Position numbers and translations under genes: made by a program. DNA of 64,000 nucleotides, taken from JAFECT01 sp036501825. GTDB taxonomy: Bacteria > Pseudomonadota > Alphaproteobacteria > Caulobacterales > Caulobacteraceae. Positions 16,540-24,911 of this stretch are shown here, in pieces; position 1 is the first letter of the stretch, and the number at the start of each line of letters is the position of its first letter. The notes under the pieces were generated by a model, which was not told the origin of the DNA, made no database searches, and saw only the letters and a program-made list of their open reading frames with translations. The stretch covers positions 248,001-312,000 of the forward strand of contig DASXZP010000036.1 of assembly GCA_036501825.1 (NCBI GenBank), written 5' to 3'.

Positions 16540-16551
16540 GACAGCGCTGTC
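16540..16551. promoter_or_regulatory. Operator 1 of LacI-type regulon (before MFS-glk-GH97)
   Basis: AAGACAGCGCTGTCAA contains the perfect 12-bp palindrome GACAGCGCTGTC with a central CG, as expected for LacI-family operators. On the minus strand it carries TTGACA, so it probably overlaps the -35 region of the MFS operon. It is one of five copies confined to this locus. Confidence 0.8.
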
Positions 16552-16596
16552 AATTTCTACCTCCCGGAGCGGGTCCCCCGTGCCGGACGGTTACAT

Positions 16597-16610
16597 TGAC
16601 AGCGTTGTCA
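16597..16610. promoter_or_regulatory. Operator 2 of LacI-type regulon (before GH3-GH5)
   Basis: TTGACAGCGTTGTCAG is a near-perfect copy of the operator (one central C-to-T change) in the same divergent intergenic region as operator 1, 57 bases away centre to centre. It overlaps a TTGACA that could be the -35 of the GH3 gene. Two sites so close could also support looping by one tetramer. Confidence 0.78.
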
Positions 16611-16670
16611 GTGTGGTTGACGGTATGCTCCGGGCCGGCCGCCAAGAGCCGGCGGGCGGGGAGAACGACC

Positions 16671-19157
16671 ATGCGCAACGCCTTGCTGTCTTGGTCCCGG
16701 CTTCGGCGCGGTTTGACCGCAGCGACGCTCGGCCTCGGCGTCCTGGCGGCAGCGGCCGCCGCGACGTTCGCGGCGCCGGCAGGGCCCGGCATGGTCCACC
16801 CCGACCTCTGGCCCTCAGCCCACAGTCCGGCGGCGATGAGCGATCCGGAGACGGAAGCGAAGATCGACGCCTTTATGGCGCAGATGAGCGTCGAGGAGAA
16901 AGTCGGTCAGGTGATCCAGGCCGACATCACCGCGATCAAGCCCGACGACCTGCGCCGCTATCCGCTGGGCTCGGTCCTCGCCGGTGGCAACTCCGGCCCG
17001 AACGGCGACGATCGCGCCTCGCCCCAGGCCTGGCTCGAGATGATCCGCGCCTTCCACGCCGTCGCGATGGAGCCGCGACCGGGGCACACGCCGATCCCGG
17101 TGATGTTCGGCCTCGATGCGGTGCACGGCGACAACAACATTCCCGGCGCCACGATCTTTCCGCACAACATCGGGTTGGGCGCCGCGCGCGATCCCGCGCT
17201 GGTGCGCGAAATCGGCAACGCGACGGCGGAGGAAACCGCGGTGATCGGCGCCGACTGGGCCTTTGGTCCCACGCTCGCCGTACCGCAGGATGTCCGCTGG
17301 GGCCGAAGCTACGAAGGCTACGCCGAAGAGCCCGAGGTCGTGCGCGACTATGCGTCGGCCATGGTCGAGGGGTTGCAGGGCCCGATGCCCGCGAAGGGCG
17401 CCCTCGCCTCCGGCCGCGTCGCGGCGTCGGTGAAACATTTCCTTGCCGACGGCGGCACGGAAGGCGGCAAGGACCAGGGCGACGCGAAGATCTCCGAAGA
17501 CGAGCTGATCCGCATTCACGCGCAAGGCTATCCGGCCGCGATCGACGCCGGCGTCCTGACCGTCATGGCGTCCTTCTCCAGCTGGAACGGGGTGAAGAAC
17601 ACGGGGAACAGGGGCCTGCTGACCGAGGTGTTGAAGGGCCGCATGGGCTTTGAGGGCTTTGTCGTCGGCGACTGGAACGCCCACGGCCAGGTCCCGGGCT
17701 GCACGCCGGTGAGCTGCGCGGCCGCCTTCAACGCGGGTCTCGACATGTTCATGGCGCCCGACGGCTGGAAGGCGCTCTACGCCAACACCCTGGCGGAAGT
17801 GAAGTCGGGCGAGATTCCGATGGCGCGCCTCGACGACGCGGTGCGCCGCATTCTGCGCGTGAAGATCAAGGCCGGTCTGTTCGCGACCGAGCGCCCGTTC
17901 GAAGGTCGGTTCGACCGCCTGGGCGCCCCCGATCACCGCGCGCTTGCGCGGCGCGCGGTGCGCGAATCGCTCGTGCTGCTGAAGAACAACGGCGCGCTGT
18001 TGCCGCTCCGCGCCGACGCGCATGTGCTGGTGGCCGGCGACGGCGCCGACGACATCGGCCGCCAGTCCGGCGGCTGGACCATCAGCTGGCAGGGCGCGGA
18101 CAACACCAACGCCGACTTCCCGCACGGCCAGTCGATCTGGTCCGGCCTTCATGACGCGGTGACCGCCGCAGGCGGCACGGCCGAATTGCGCGCGGACGGA
18201 TCGTTTACAACGCGCCCCGACGTCGCCATCGTGGTGTTCGGCGAAAAGCCCTACGCCGAGTTCCAGGGCGATATCCCCACCGTCGAATACCAGCCCGGCG
18301 ACAAGCGCGACCTCGCTCTGCTGCGCAGGCTGAAGGCCCAGCACATTCCGGTGGTCGCGGTGTTCCTGTCGGGCCGGCCGTTGTGGACCAATCCGGAGAT
18401 CAACGCGTCGGACGCCTTCGTCGCCGCCTGGCTGCCCGGGACCGAGGGCGGCGGGGTCGCCGACGTGCTGCTGCGCAAGCCGGACGGGTCGGTCAACCGC
18501 GACTTCCGCGGCAAGCTTTCCTACTCGTGGCCAAAGACCGCGGCGTCGGTGAAGCCGTTGCACCGCGGCGACCGCGGCTACGATCCGCAATTCGCCTACG
18601 GCTACGGCCTGAGCTACCGCGACCATCGCGAGGTCGGCCCGCTTTCGGAAACCTCGGGCGCATCGACGACCGGGGGCGATCGCAATCTGTTGTTCCGCGG
18701 CGGACGCGCGCCCGCGCCCTGGTCGTTCATGCTGAGCGGCGCGGTGAGCGCGCACCCGGTCGATGCGGGCGCCCAGGAATCCGGCAAGGCGGTGAGCTGG
18801 ACCGGCGAGGGCGACCTGCGCATCTCAGGTCCGCCGGTGGACCTGACCCGCCAGACCAATGCGCAGATGGCGTTGCAGATCACCTATCGGATCGACCGCG
18901 CCGCGGCGGCGCCGGTGAAACTCCAGCTCGCCTGCTCCGACAAGACCTGCGCCAGCCTCGACGTCAGCGGTCTGTTCGCGCGCGCTCAGACCGGCGCGTG
19001 GAGCACGGTCGCGATCCGGCTCGCCTGTTTCGGCGCAGCGCCGGCGGACTTGAGTCAGGTCACCGCGCCCTTCATGATCTCGACCCACGGCCCGTTCGGC
19101 CTGTCGTTCGCCGAGGTCAGCATCGTCCCCGACACCGGCAAGGCCGTCTGCCCGTAG
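16671..19157 (+). CDS. GH3 beta-glucosidase / exo-glucanase, exported
   Basis: The 828-residue protein starts at ATG 16671 with GGGGAG upstream. A signal peptide (about 1-35, Ala-rich, ending TFAAP) is followed by the GH3 N-domain: GLDAVHGDNN, KHFLADGG for substrate binding, and GFVVGDWNAHGQ with the nucleophile D334. The (alpha/beta)6 C-domain (RRAVRESLVLLKNN, VVFGEKPYAEFQGD) follows. A roughly 150-residue C-terminal beta domain resembles the CBM-like tail of ExoP-type exo-1,3/1,4-beta-glucanases. It cleaves glucose from beta-glucan ends in the periplasm. Co-transcribed with the GH5 gene 9 bases downstream. Confidence 0.93.
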   Translation: MRNALLSWSRLRRGLTAATLGLGVLAAAAAATFAAPAGPGMVHPDLWPSAHSPAAMSDPETEAKIDAFMAQMSVEEKVGQVIQADITAIKPDDLRRYPLGSVLAGGNSGPNGDDRASPQAWLEMIRAFHAVAMEPRPGHTPIPVMFGLDAVHGDNNIPGATIFPHNIGLGAARDPALVREIGNATAEETAVIGADWAFGPTLAVPQDVRWGRSYEGYAEEPEVVRDYASAMVEGLQGPMPAKGALASGRVAASVKHFLADGGTEGGKDQGDAKISEDELIRIHAQGYPAAIDAGVLTVMASFSSWNGVKNTGNRGLLTEVLKGRMGFEGFVVGDWNAHGQVPGCTPVSCAAAFNAGLDMFMAPDGWKALYANTLAEVKSGEIPMARLDDAVRRILRVKIKAGLFATERPFEGRFDRLGAPDHRALARRAVRESLVLLKNNGALLPLRADAHVLVAGDGADDIGRQSGGWTISWQGADNTNADFPHGQSIWSGLHDAVTAAGGTAELRADGSFTTRPDVAIVVFGEKPYAEFQGDIPTVEYQPGDKRDLALLRRLKAQHIPVVAVFLSGRPLWTNPEINASDAFVAAWLPGTEGGGVADVLLRKPDGSVNRDFRGKLSYSWPKTAASVKPLHRGDRGYDPQFAYGYGLSYRDHREVGPLSETSGASTTGGDRNLLFRGGRAPAPWSFMLSGAVSAHPVDAGAQESGKAVSWTGEGDLRISGPPVDLTRQTNAQMALQITYRIDRAAAAPVKLQLACSDKTCASLDVSGLFARAQTGAWSTVAIRLACFGAAPADLSQVTAPFMISTHGPFGLSFAEVSIVPDTGKAVCP

Positions 19158-19166
19158 GAAGGCGTG

Positions 19167-20201
19167 ATGACACAACAGATTCATTCGCTGCTGATGGTCG
19201 CCGTCGCCGCCCTGCTCAGCGGCCTGATGATCGCTGCGCGCGGTCTCGATACCGACGCGTCGCCGGCGCCGCTCGACGCCTACGACCAGGCGCGCGCCAT
19301 GGGTCGCGGCGTGAACGTCCTGGGCTACGATCCGATCTGGAACGATCCGCAGCAGGGGCGCTTTCGGCCCGAGCATTTCCGCGCCATCGCGCGCGGCGGC
19401 TTTCAGACCGTGCGGATGAACCTGCAGCCGTGGTCGCACATGGACGCCGACGAGCGTCTCGACCCGCAATGGCTCGCCACCCTCGACCGGCTGGTGACGG
19501 CGGCGACGGACAACGGCCTCACCGTCGTAATCGACGACCACGACGACGAACACTGCGTCGAAAGCATCGCCCTGTGCGAATCGCGGCTCACCGCCTTCTG
19601 GAGCCAGATCGCGCCCCACTTCGCCAAGGCGCCGGACAAGGTGGTGTTCGAGTTGTTGAACGAGCCCCACGGCAAGCTCGACGACGCGGCCTGGAACCGC
19701 CTGCTCGACATCGAGCTTTCGGTGGTGCGCGAGACCAATCCGACGCGCAATGTGGTGATCGGCCCGACCGCCTGGAACAGCTTCGACCATCTGCCGGGTC
19801 TGCGGTTGCCTGAAACCGACCGACACATCATCGTGACCGTACACTACTACACGCCGATGGAGTTCACCCATCAGGGCGCGGCCTGGGTTGCGCAGTACGC
19901 CGGACTGAAGGACGTGCATTGGGGAACCGACGCCGAGATCGCCCGCGTCGGCCGCGACTTCGACACCATCGCCGCCTGGTCCAAGGCGCATCACCGGCCC
20001 ATTTTCCTGGGCGAGTTCGGCGCCTACGACAAGGCCGACATGGCTTCGCGGGTGCGTTACACCTCGACGGTCGCACGCGCCGCGGAAGCGCGCGGATGGG
20101 CCTGGGCCTACTGGCAGTTCGATTCGGACTTCATCGCCTGGGACATGCAGCGCAACGCCTGGGTCGCGCCGATCCACAAGGCGCTCATCCCTGGCGGCTG
20201 A
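19167..20201 (+). CDS. GH5 endo-beta-glycanase (cellulase-like), exported
   Basis: The 344-residue GH5 enzyme has an N-terminal signal peptide (HSLLMVAVAALLSGLMIA). It has the clan GH-A catalytic residues: E166 in FELLNEPHG (acid/base) and E283 in PIFLGEFGAY (nucleophile). Supporting motifs are VRMNLQPW and VTVHYYTPMEFTHQGA. It should cut internal beta-glucan (or mannan) bonds, with GH3 finishing the oligosaccharides. ATG 19167 is chosen over the adjacent GTG 19164 because of the AGGAAGG spacing. Its 3' end overlaps the convergent cupin gene by 17 bases. Confidence 0.9.
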   Translation: MTQQIHSLLMVAVAALLSGLMIAARGLDTDASPAPLDAYDQARAMGRGVNVLGYDPIWNDPQQGRFRPEHFRAIARGGFQTVRMNLQPWSHMDADERLDPQWLATLDRLVTAATDNGLTVVIDDHDDEHCVESIALCESRLTAFWSQIAPHFAKAPDKVVFELLNEPHGKLDDAAWNRLLDIELSVVRETNPTRNVVIGPTAWNSFDHLPGLRLPETDRHIIVTVHYYTPMEFTHQGAAWVAQYAGLKDVHWGTDAEIARVGRDFDTIAAWSKAHHRPIFLGEFGAYDKADMASRVRYTSTVARAAEARGWAWAYWQFDSDFIAWDMQRNAWVAPIHKALIPGG

Positions 20202-21192
20202 GGTTGCGCACCAGGTTGGCGCGCAGGCCCTTCTGCAGCTGCGCGTCCGGCTCGCCCAGGACGCCGCGCTTCGCCGCCGGCAGGTGCTCGCCCGCCGGTC
20301 CGCCGGTCTGAAACACATAGTGGTCGAACAACGCGCGCCAGGCCTCGCGATGCGGCGCGGGTAACGAACGGATCGCCAGCAAGGCGTGCAGGAACGCATC
20401 GCGCGCCGGGCCGCGCGTCTCGGCCTCCGACATCCACCAGTAGTTCACCAGCATGTTCACCGGCTCGAGCGAACGCACGTGGTGCCACCACATGTAGGGG
20501 ATGAAGATCGCGTCGCCCGGCTCCAGGTCGGCGAAGACCGCCGCCTCCAGAGCCTGCGCAAACGCCGGAAAACGCTCGAAATCCGGGGCGTCGAAGTCGA
20601 CCATGCTGATGGTGGCGCCCGCGGGCGTGAGCTCGAACGGCCCGATGTAGAGGTTCGCCACCTGCTGCGGCGCGAACAGGGTGAAACGCCGCCGCCCCGC
20701 AGCGACACAGGCGATGTTTTCGAAGTTGTCGTGGTGGGCGGCGATGGTGACGCGGTTGCCGATCCACAGCCGCGGCTCGACCTGGTTGTTCAGCAGCGGC
20801 ATCGGATTGTCGGCTTCGAAGCCGGGCAGGGCGCCGCGCGCGGGCAGCGACTGAATGGCGAAGGACGACGGCTGCGCATCGTCCTTGTGGTCGATCAGAT
20901 AGTCGAGGCTGGCGCCGACGCGCGCGCTGCCGGTCTGGAAGTTAAAGCCGCTGAGATCCTGGTTGTAGAAAAAGCGTCCGTTGATCCCGGGCGGCCCCAG
21001 AATAGTCGGCGCCGCGGCGCCGCGATCGAACCGCTTGAGATAGTCGCGCAACGCCTCGGGCGACCGGCGTGCGGCGTCAACGACGGGCCAGGCGGACGCC
21101 AGGCCGCGCAGCACCACCGGCTCCGCCGCCGGAAGAATCTCTTCGTGGAAGATGCGGGGCGTGACGTTCGCCCGTTCGCGAATGGACTGCAT
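20185..21192 (-). CDS. JmjC-like cupin (cupin_8) Fe(II)/2OG dioxygenase-type protein
   Basis: The 335-residue protein contains HHDNFENIACVAAGRRRF (putative HxD iron ligands and 2OG-side Lys/Arg) and PGDAIFIPYMWWHHV (distal histidine), the core of the cupin_8/JmjC family. Members hydroxylate proteins or small molecules. Homologues recur beside tryptophan-halogenase-like genes and TonB receptors in Caulobacterales and Xanthomonadales sugar loci, as here. ATG at 21192. It is divergent from the TonB receptor and shares the operator-bearing intergenic region, so it may be in the same regulon. Substrate unknown. Confidence 0.82.
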   Translation of the reverse strand: MQSIRERANVTPRIFHEEILPAAEPVVLRGLASAWPVVDAARRSPEALRDYLKRFDRGAAAPTILGPPGINGRFFYNQDLSGFNFQTGSARVGASLDYLIDHKDDAQPSSFAIQSLPARGALPGFEADNPMPLLNNQVEPRLWIGNRVTIAAHHDNFENIACVAAGRRRFTLFAPQQVANLYIGPFELTPAGATISMVDFDAPDFERFPAFAQALEAAVFADLEPGDAIFIPYMWWHHVRSLEPVNMLVNYWWMSEAETRGPARDAFLHALLAIRSLPAPHREAWRALFDHYVFQTGGPAGEHLPAAKRGVLGEPDAQLQKGLRANLVRNLSRQG

Positions 21193-21523
21193 GGGGCGTG
21201 AACATAGTCGGCGAACTTTCGCCCCCACAAGTGTTCGCAGGTGCAGCATAAATCCGTGTCGAAAATATCACGCGGCGGCTTCCTCCTGGAGGCCGGTTTG
21301 TAAGTTTTGCGAAATTTGGGCTGGCGTTCGCGGCGAACTTGGACATACAGTCGCCTCAATACGCTAATCAGCGGGGGAGTCGCGGCGCCGGGCGCCGCTT
21401 TAATTTGGCTTCAAAATGACAGCGCTGTCTGAAAGCCCAAATCCCTGATCGGGCAAGGCTTTGACAGGAATGCGTTCGACAGGCGCCGAGGCTTTGAATC
21501 GCGGCGCCACGGGGAGGAAAGAG
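21193..21523. promoter_or_regulatory. Divergent regulatory region cupin / TonB receptor
   Basis: These 331 bases hold no gene but several symmetric elements: CCTCC-TGGAGG near 21285, GTTCG-CGG-CGAAC (21326-21338), GGCGCCGGGCGCC near 21384 and the LacI-type operator at 21417. A TTGACA at 21461-21466 could be the -35 of the receptor gene. A strong GGGGAGGAAAG (21511-21521) sits before the receptor ATG. GTTCG-N3-CGAAC may bind a second regulator. Confidence 0.5.
21417..21430. promoter_or_regulatory. Operator 3 of LacI-type regulon (before TonB receptor)
   Basis: ATGACAGCGCTGTCTG holds the perfect GACAGCGCTGTC palindrome about 94 bases upstream of the receptor start and about 225 bases upstream of the divergent cupin gene. 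It implies that outer-membrane uptake is controlled with the glycosidases. Confidence 0.8.
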
Positions 21524-24500
21524 ATGTACCAAGCCACCGGCAAGGTGAGGTCGCGACTCGGGCTCAAGGCCAGCGTTTCAGCCATTGCGCTGACCACGGC
21601 GGTCGTACTGGCGCCGGCGATGGCGCGCGCCGCCGACGACAGCAGCCCCGACAAGGCGACCAAGGTTTCCGAAGTCGTCGTCACCGGCGTGAAGAAGTCG
21701 CTGCAAACCTCGCAGCAGATCAAAATCAAGTCCGACACCGTCGTCGACTCGATCACCGAAATCGACATCGGCGCCTTCCCCGACAAGTCGATCGCCGACG
21801 CGCTGCAACGCGTCCCGGGCGTAACCGTCAACCGCTTCGCCGCCAGCGACGACACCTCGCACTTCTCGGCCGAACCGTCGGGCGTGCTGGTGCGTGGCCT
21901 GCCCCAGGTGCGCGACGAATTCAACGGCCGCGACACCTTCAGCGCCAACTCATCGCGCGGTCTCGGCTGGGCCGACGTGTCGCCCGAGCTGATGGCCGGC
22001 GTCGACGTCTACAAGAACCTTACCCCCGACATGATCGAAGGCGGCCTCGCGGGCACGGTGGACCTGCGCACGCGCCTGCCGTTCGATTCCTCGGGCTCGG
22101 TAAAGGCCTTGTCGGTCAACGCCAATTACGGCGACCTGGCCAAGAAGTTCACCCCCGAAGCGTCCGGCATGATCAGCCAGCGCTGGGACACCAACATCGG
22201 CGAATTCGGCCTGATGGTGAACGGCGCCTATTCCGACGTCCAGACCCGTTCGATCGGCGTCCAGGACGGTCAGAACATGACGTTCCTGGACATGTACGGT
22301 CCCGGTCTGAAGTACATCCCGGCCAGCGTCGCCGATCGCGACGTGGCCTACGAGCGCACGCGTTCGGGCGTATCCGCCGCGGGCCAATGGCAGGACCACG
22401 ACCACAAGTTCCTGCTGACGGTGCAGTACAACGACACCAGCTACGAGGACACCTGGAAGGAACAGGGGATCATCAGCTACATCGGCAACCCGTTCGGGAA
22501 CGATGTTCGGATGATCTACCAGAACACCGCGACGGGGCAGCCGAACCAGGCGCCGCTGCCGGCGCCGGGCACCAATTTCACCTTCGACAAGAACGGCGAC
22601 TTCCAGAGCGGGGTTCTGACCACGCTGCAGTGCTGCGCCGGTCCGACGGCCGCCGGCAACAGCTGGTGGGGCGCGCCTCCCGGAGACGACACGATCTCGG
22701 GCGACGCGGGCAACATCGCGCTGAATTCCAGCGGTCAGAACATGCTGGTTCCCTGCTACTCCTGGCAGGGCGCGGCCTGCGCCTTCCCCGGCCGCGGCAA
22801 CGATTTCGAGGCGGTGTCGCGCTTCAACGACACCAAGACCTGGACCGCCGACGGTTCGGTGAACCTGAAGTGGAACCCCACCGACAACTGGCGTTTCAAC
22901 TTCGACCTGCAGCACGTGCAGTCGGCGGTGAACAATTACGACATCGAGGTTGGCCAGTACTCGTTCGCGAACCTGGGGCTGAACACCACCGGCGAGCGTC
23001 CGGTCATGACCTTCCTGGACCCGTCGAACATCAATCAGTCGCCGGGCGGCCTCGCGAACCCGGACAACTATCGCTACAACCACTCGATGGACCACCTGGA
23101 GGAAGACTCCGGGTCGGAATGGGCGTCGCGCGTCGACGGCGAATACCGGTTCCAGTCGCAGTGGCTCGACTCGCTGCGCTTCGGCATCCGTTACGCCGAC
23201 CGCGAGCAGCAGGTCGACTATTCCACCTACAACTGGGGCAATATCGCCAACGACTGGAACCTGTCGAACAACCAGTACGTCTTCTGGAACATCGACAACC
23301 ATACGCCCAACGGGTCATTCACCGGCTATCCGACCGGCCTCTATTCGGTTCAGCCCTTCGGCAACAGCTTCTTCGGCGGCAAGACCCAGGACTACGTCTT
23401 CTTCAACATGGCCGCACTCGAAGCGCACAAGGCCGACGACCTGGCGTTCTCAAAACTCGGCGTGGGCCAGGACGGCTGGGAGCCGATCTGCATGCGCTCG
23501 GTCGACACCGTCGGCTGTTTCGCGCCGGACGAAATCACCGATGTCTCTGAAAAGACCAAGGCCGCCTATTTCGAACTGAAGTTCGGCGGGCCCGACGCCA
23601 GGCTCGGAACCATCGGCGTGTCCGGCAACATCGGCCTGCGTTACGTCGAGACCGACAACGAGAGCGAAGGTTCGGTCGCGGGACCGCCGTCGTTCTCGCC
23701 CACCGACCTGGCCTGTTCGGCCGTGCCTCCGCCGCCGCCAGGGGCGCCTCCGGTGCTGCCCAAGACGCTCGGCTGCTATATCTCTGCGAGCGAAATCGCC
23801 TTCAATTCGGGCGCCTTCGTGAAGTCGGACGCCAAGTCGGTACACCGTAACTGGCTGCCGGCCTTCAACGTGAAACTCGACGTGGCCCCGGGCTGGATCG
23901 TCCGCTTCGCGGCTTCGGAGGGCCTGTCGCGTCCCGACATCGGCCTGTTGAAGAACTATGTTCAGATCAACCGCCCGGTGTTCCCGTCCACCGCCAACGC
24001 AGGCGATCCTGCCTGGGTCAAGGACTCGAGCGGCAACGTCATCGGCGTCAATCCGACCTACACCGCCAACGCCTATAACCCCTACCTGGCGCCGGAAACC
24101 GCGGACCAGTTCGACTTCACCGTCGAGCACTACTTCGGCAGCATTGGCCAGTTCTCGATCGACCTGTTCTCGAAGCAGTTCCACAACTACATCACCTACG
24201 GCACCTTCAACGAGAACGTGACGCTGAACGGCGTCACGCGGACGGTGCAAACGACCGGCCCGGCCAACGCCAAGGGCGGGGCGCTCGACGGCTTCGAAGT
24301 CGACTACCAGCGCTTCTTCGACTTCCTGCCGGGCGCGTGGAGCGGCTTGGGCATCCAGGCCAACTACACCTATGTCAACAACGAGAGCATCAACAACTCG
24401 AACCTGAAGGTGTCCTCGGGCGGAACGTCCGCGATCACCGCTCAGCCGGGTACGGCGGCGACCTCGCTCAACGTCAATGCGCTCGAAGGCGTGTCCAAGA

Positions 24501-24817
24501 ACGCCTACAACCTCGTGGGCATGTACGAGCACGGCCCCTGGGCTCTGCGTCTCGCCTACAACTGGCGGTCCAAGTGGCTGGTCACCCGGGTCGACTGCTG
24601 CGTCTATCTGCCCATGTGGGAAATGGGCGCGGGCTTCATGGACGCCTCAATCCGCTACAAGGTGACGCCCAATATGGAAATCAGCTTGCAAGGCACCAAC
24701 CTGCTCAACACGGAAACCGTGGTGAAGCAGCAGGTGAACGATGCGGGCCTGCTCAAACCCGGCAGCTGGTTCGAGACCGACCGGCGCGTCACTTTGGGCA
24801 TCCGCTTCAAATACTGA
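21524..24817 (+). CDS. TonB-dependent outer-membrane receptor for glycans
   Basis: This 1097-residue receptor starts at ATG 21524. It has a signal peptide (VSAIALTTAVVLAPAMARA, cleaved before ADD), a TonB box-like SEVVVTGVKKSL, and a plug domain (FPDKSIADALQRVPGVTVNR, VLVRGLPQVRDEFNGRD, GGLAGTVDLRTRLPF). A 22-strand barrel ends in the aromatic F-K-Y typical of outer-membrane proteins (VTLGIRFKY). Length and the DALQRVPGV plug place it with the large proteobacterial carbohydrate receptors. It probably imports oligosaccharides into the periplasm, powered by TonB-ExbBD. Several extra cysteine-containing loops are present. It leads the halogenase genes and has an operator upstream. Confidence 0.95.
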   Translation: MYQATGKVRSRLGLKASVSAIALTTAVVLAPAMARAADDSSPDKATKVSEVVVTGVKKSLQTSQQIKIKSDTVVDSITEIDIGAFPDKSIADALQRVPGVTVNRFAASDDTSHFSAEPSGVLVRGLPQVRDEFNGRDTFSANSSRGLGWADVSPELMAGVDVYKNLTPDMIEGGLAGTVDLRTRLPFDSSGSVKALSVNANYGDLAKKFTPEASGMISQRWDTNIGEFGLMVNGAYSDVQTRSIGVQDGQNMTFLDMYGPGLKYIPASVADRDVAYERTRSGVSAAGQWQDHDHKFLLTVQYNDTSYEDTWKEQGIISYIGNPFGNDVRMIYQNTATGQPNQAPLPAPGTNFTFDKNGDFQSGVLTTLQCCAGPTAAGNSWWGAPPGDDTISGDAGNIALNSSGQNMLVPCYSWQGAACAFPGRGNDFEAVSRFNDTKTWTADGSVNLKWNPTDNWRFNFDLQHVQSAVNNYDIEVGQYSFANLGLNTTGERPVMTFLDPSNINQSPGGLANPDNYRYNHSMDHLEEDSGSEWASRVDGEYRFQSQWLDSLRFGIRYADREQQVDYSTYNWGNIANDWNLSNNQYVFWNIDNHTPNGSFTGYPTGLYSVQPFGNSFFGGKTQDYVFFNMAALEAHKADDLAFSKLGVGQDGWEPICMRSVDTVGCFAPDEITDVSEKTKAAYFELKFGGPDARLGTIGVSGNIGLRYVETDNESEGSVAGPPSFSPTDLACSAVPPPPPGAPPVLPKTLGCYISASEIAFNSGAFVKSDAKSVHRNWLPAFNVKLDVAPGWIVRFAASEGLSRPDIGLLKNYVQINRPVFPSTANAGDPAWVKDSSGNVIGVNPTYTANAYNPYLAPETADQFDFTVEHYFGSIGQFSIDLFSKQFHNYITYGTFNENVTLNGVTRTVQTTGPANAKGGALDGFEVDYQRFFDFLPGAWSGLGIQANYTYVNNESINNSNLKVSSGGTSAITAQPGTAATSLNVNALEGVSKNAYNLVGMYEHGPWALRLAYNWRSKWLVTRVDCCVYLPMWEMGAGFMDASIRYKVTPNMEISLQGTNLLNTETVVKQQVNDAGLLKPGSWFETDRRVTLGIRFKY

Positions 24818-24836
24818 GTGGCACAGCGAAACTTGC

Positions 24837-24876
24837 AACGCGCCGCGGCCCTGACCGCGGCGCGTTTTTCTTTTTT
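24837..24876 (+). terminator. Strong intrinsic terminator after the TonB receptor
   Basis: A perfect 10-bp stem CGCGCCGCGG / CCGCGGCGCG (24839-24864, loop CCCTGA) is extended by two A-T pairs and followed by TTTTTCTTTTTT. It separates the receptor from the halogenase genes, so these either depend on partial read-through at a lower level or have their own promoter in the 35 bases that follow. Confidence 0.92.
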
Positions 24877-24911
24877 GACATGCCGCCGGGTCCGGCCGAC
24901 AGTTCGCGCCG

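Noticed and set aside
16467..16670. Longer GH3 start upstream of 16671
   Set aside because: It would run through the two operators and the divergent MFS start; ATG 16671 has a ribosome site and begins a signal peptide.
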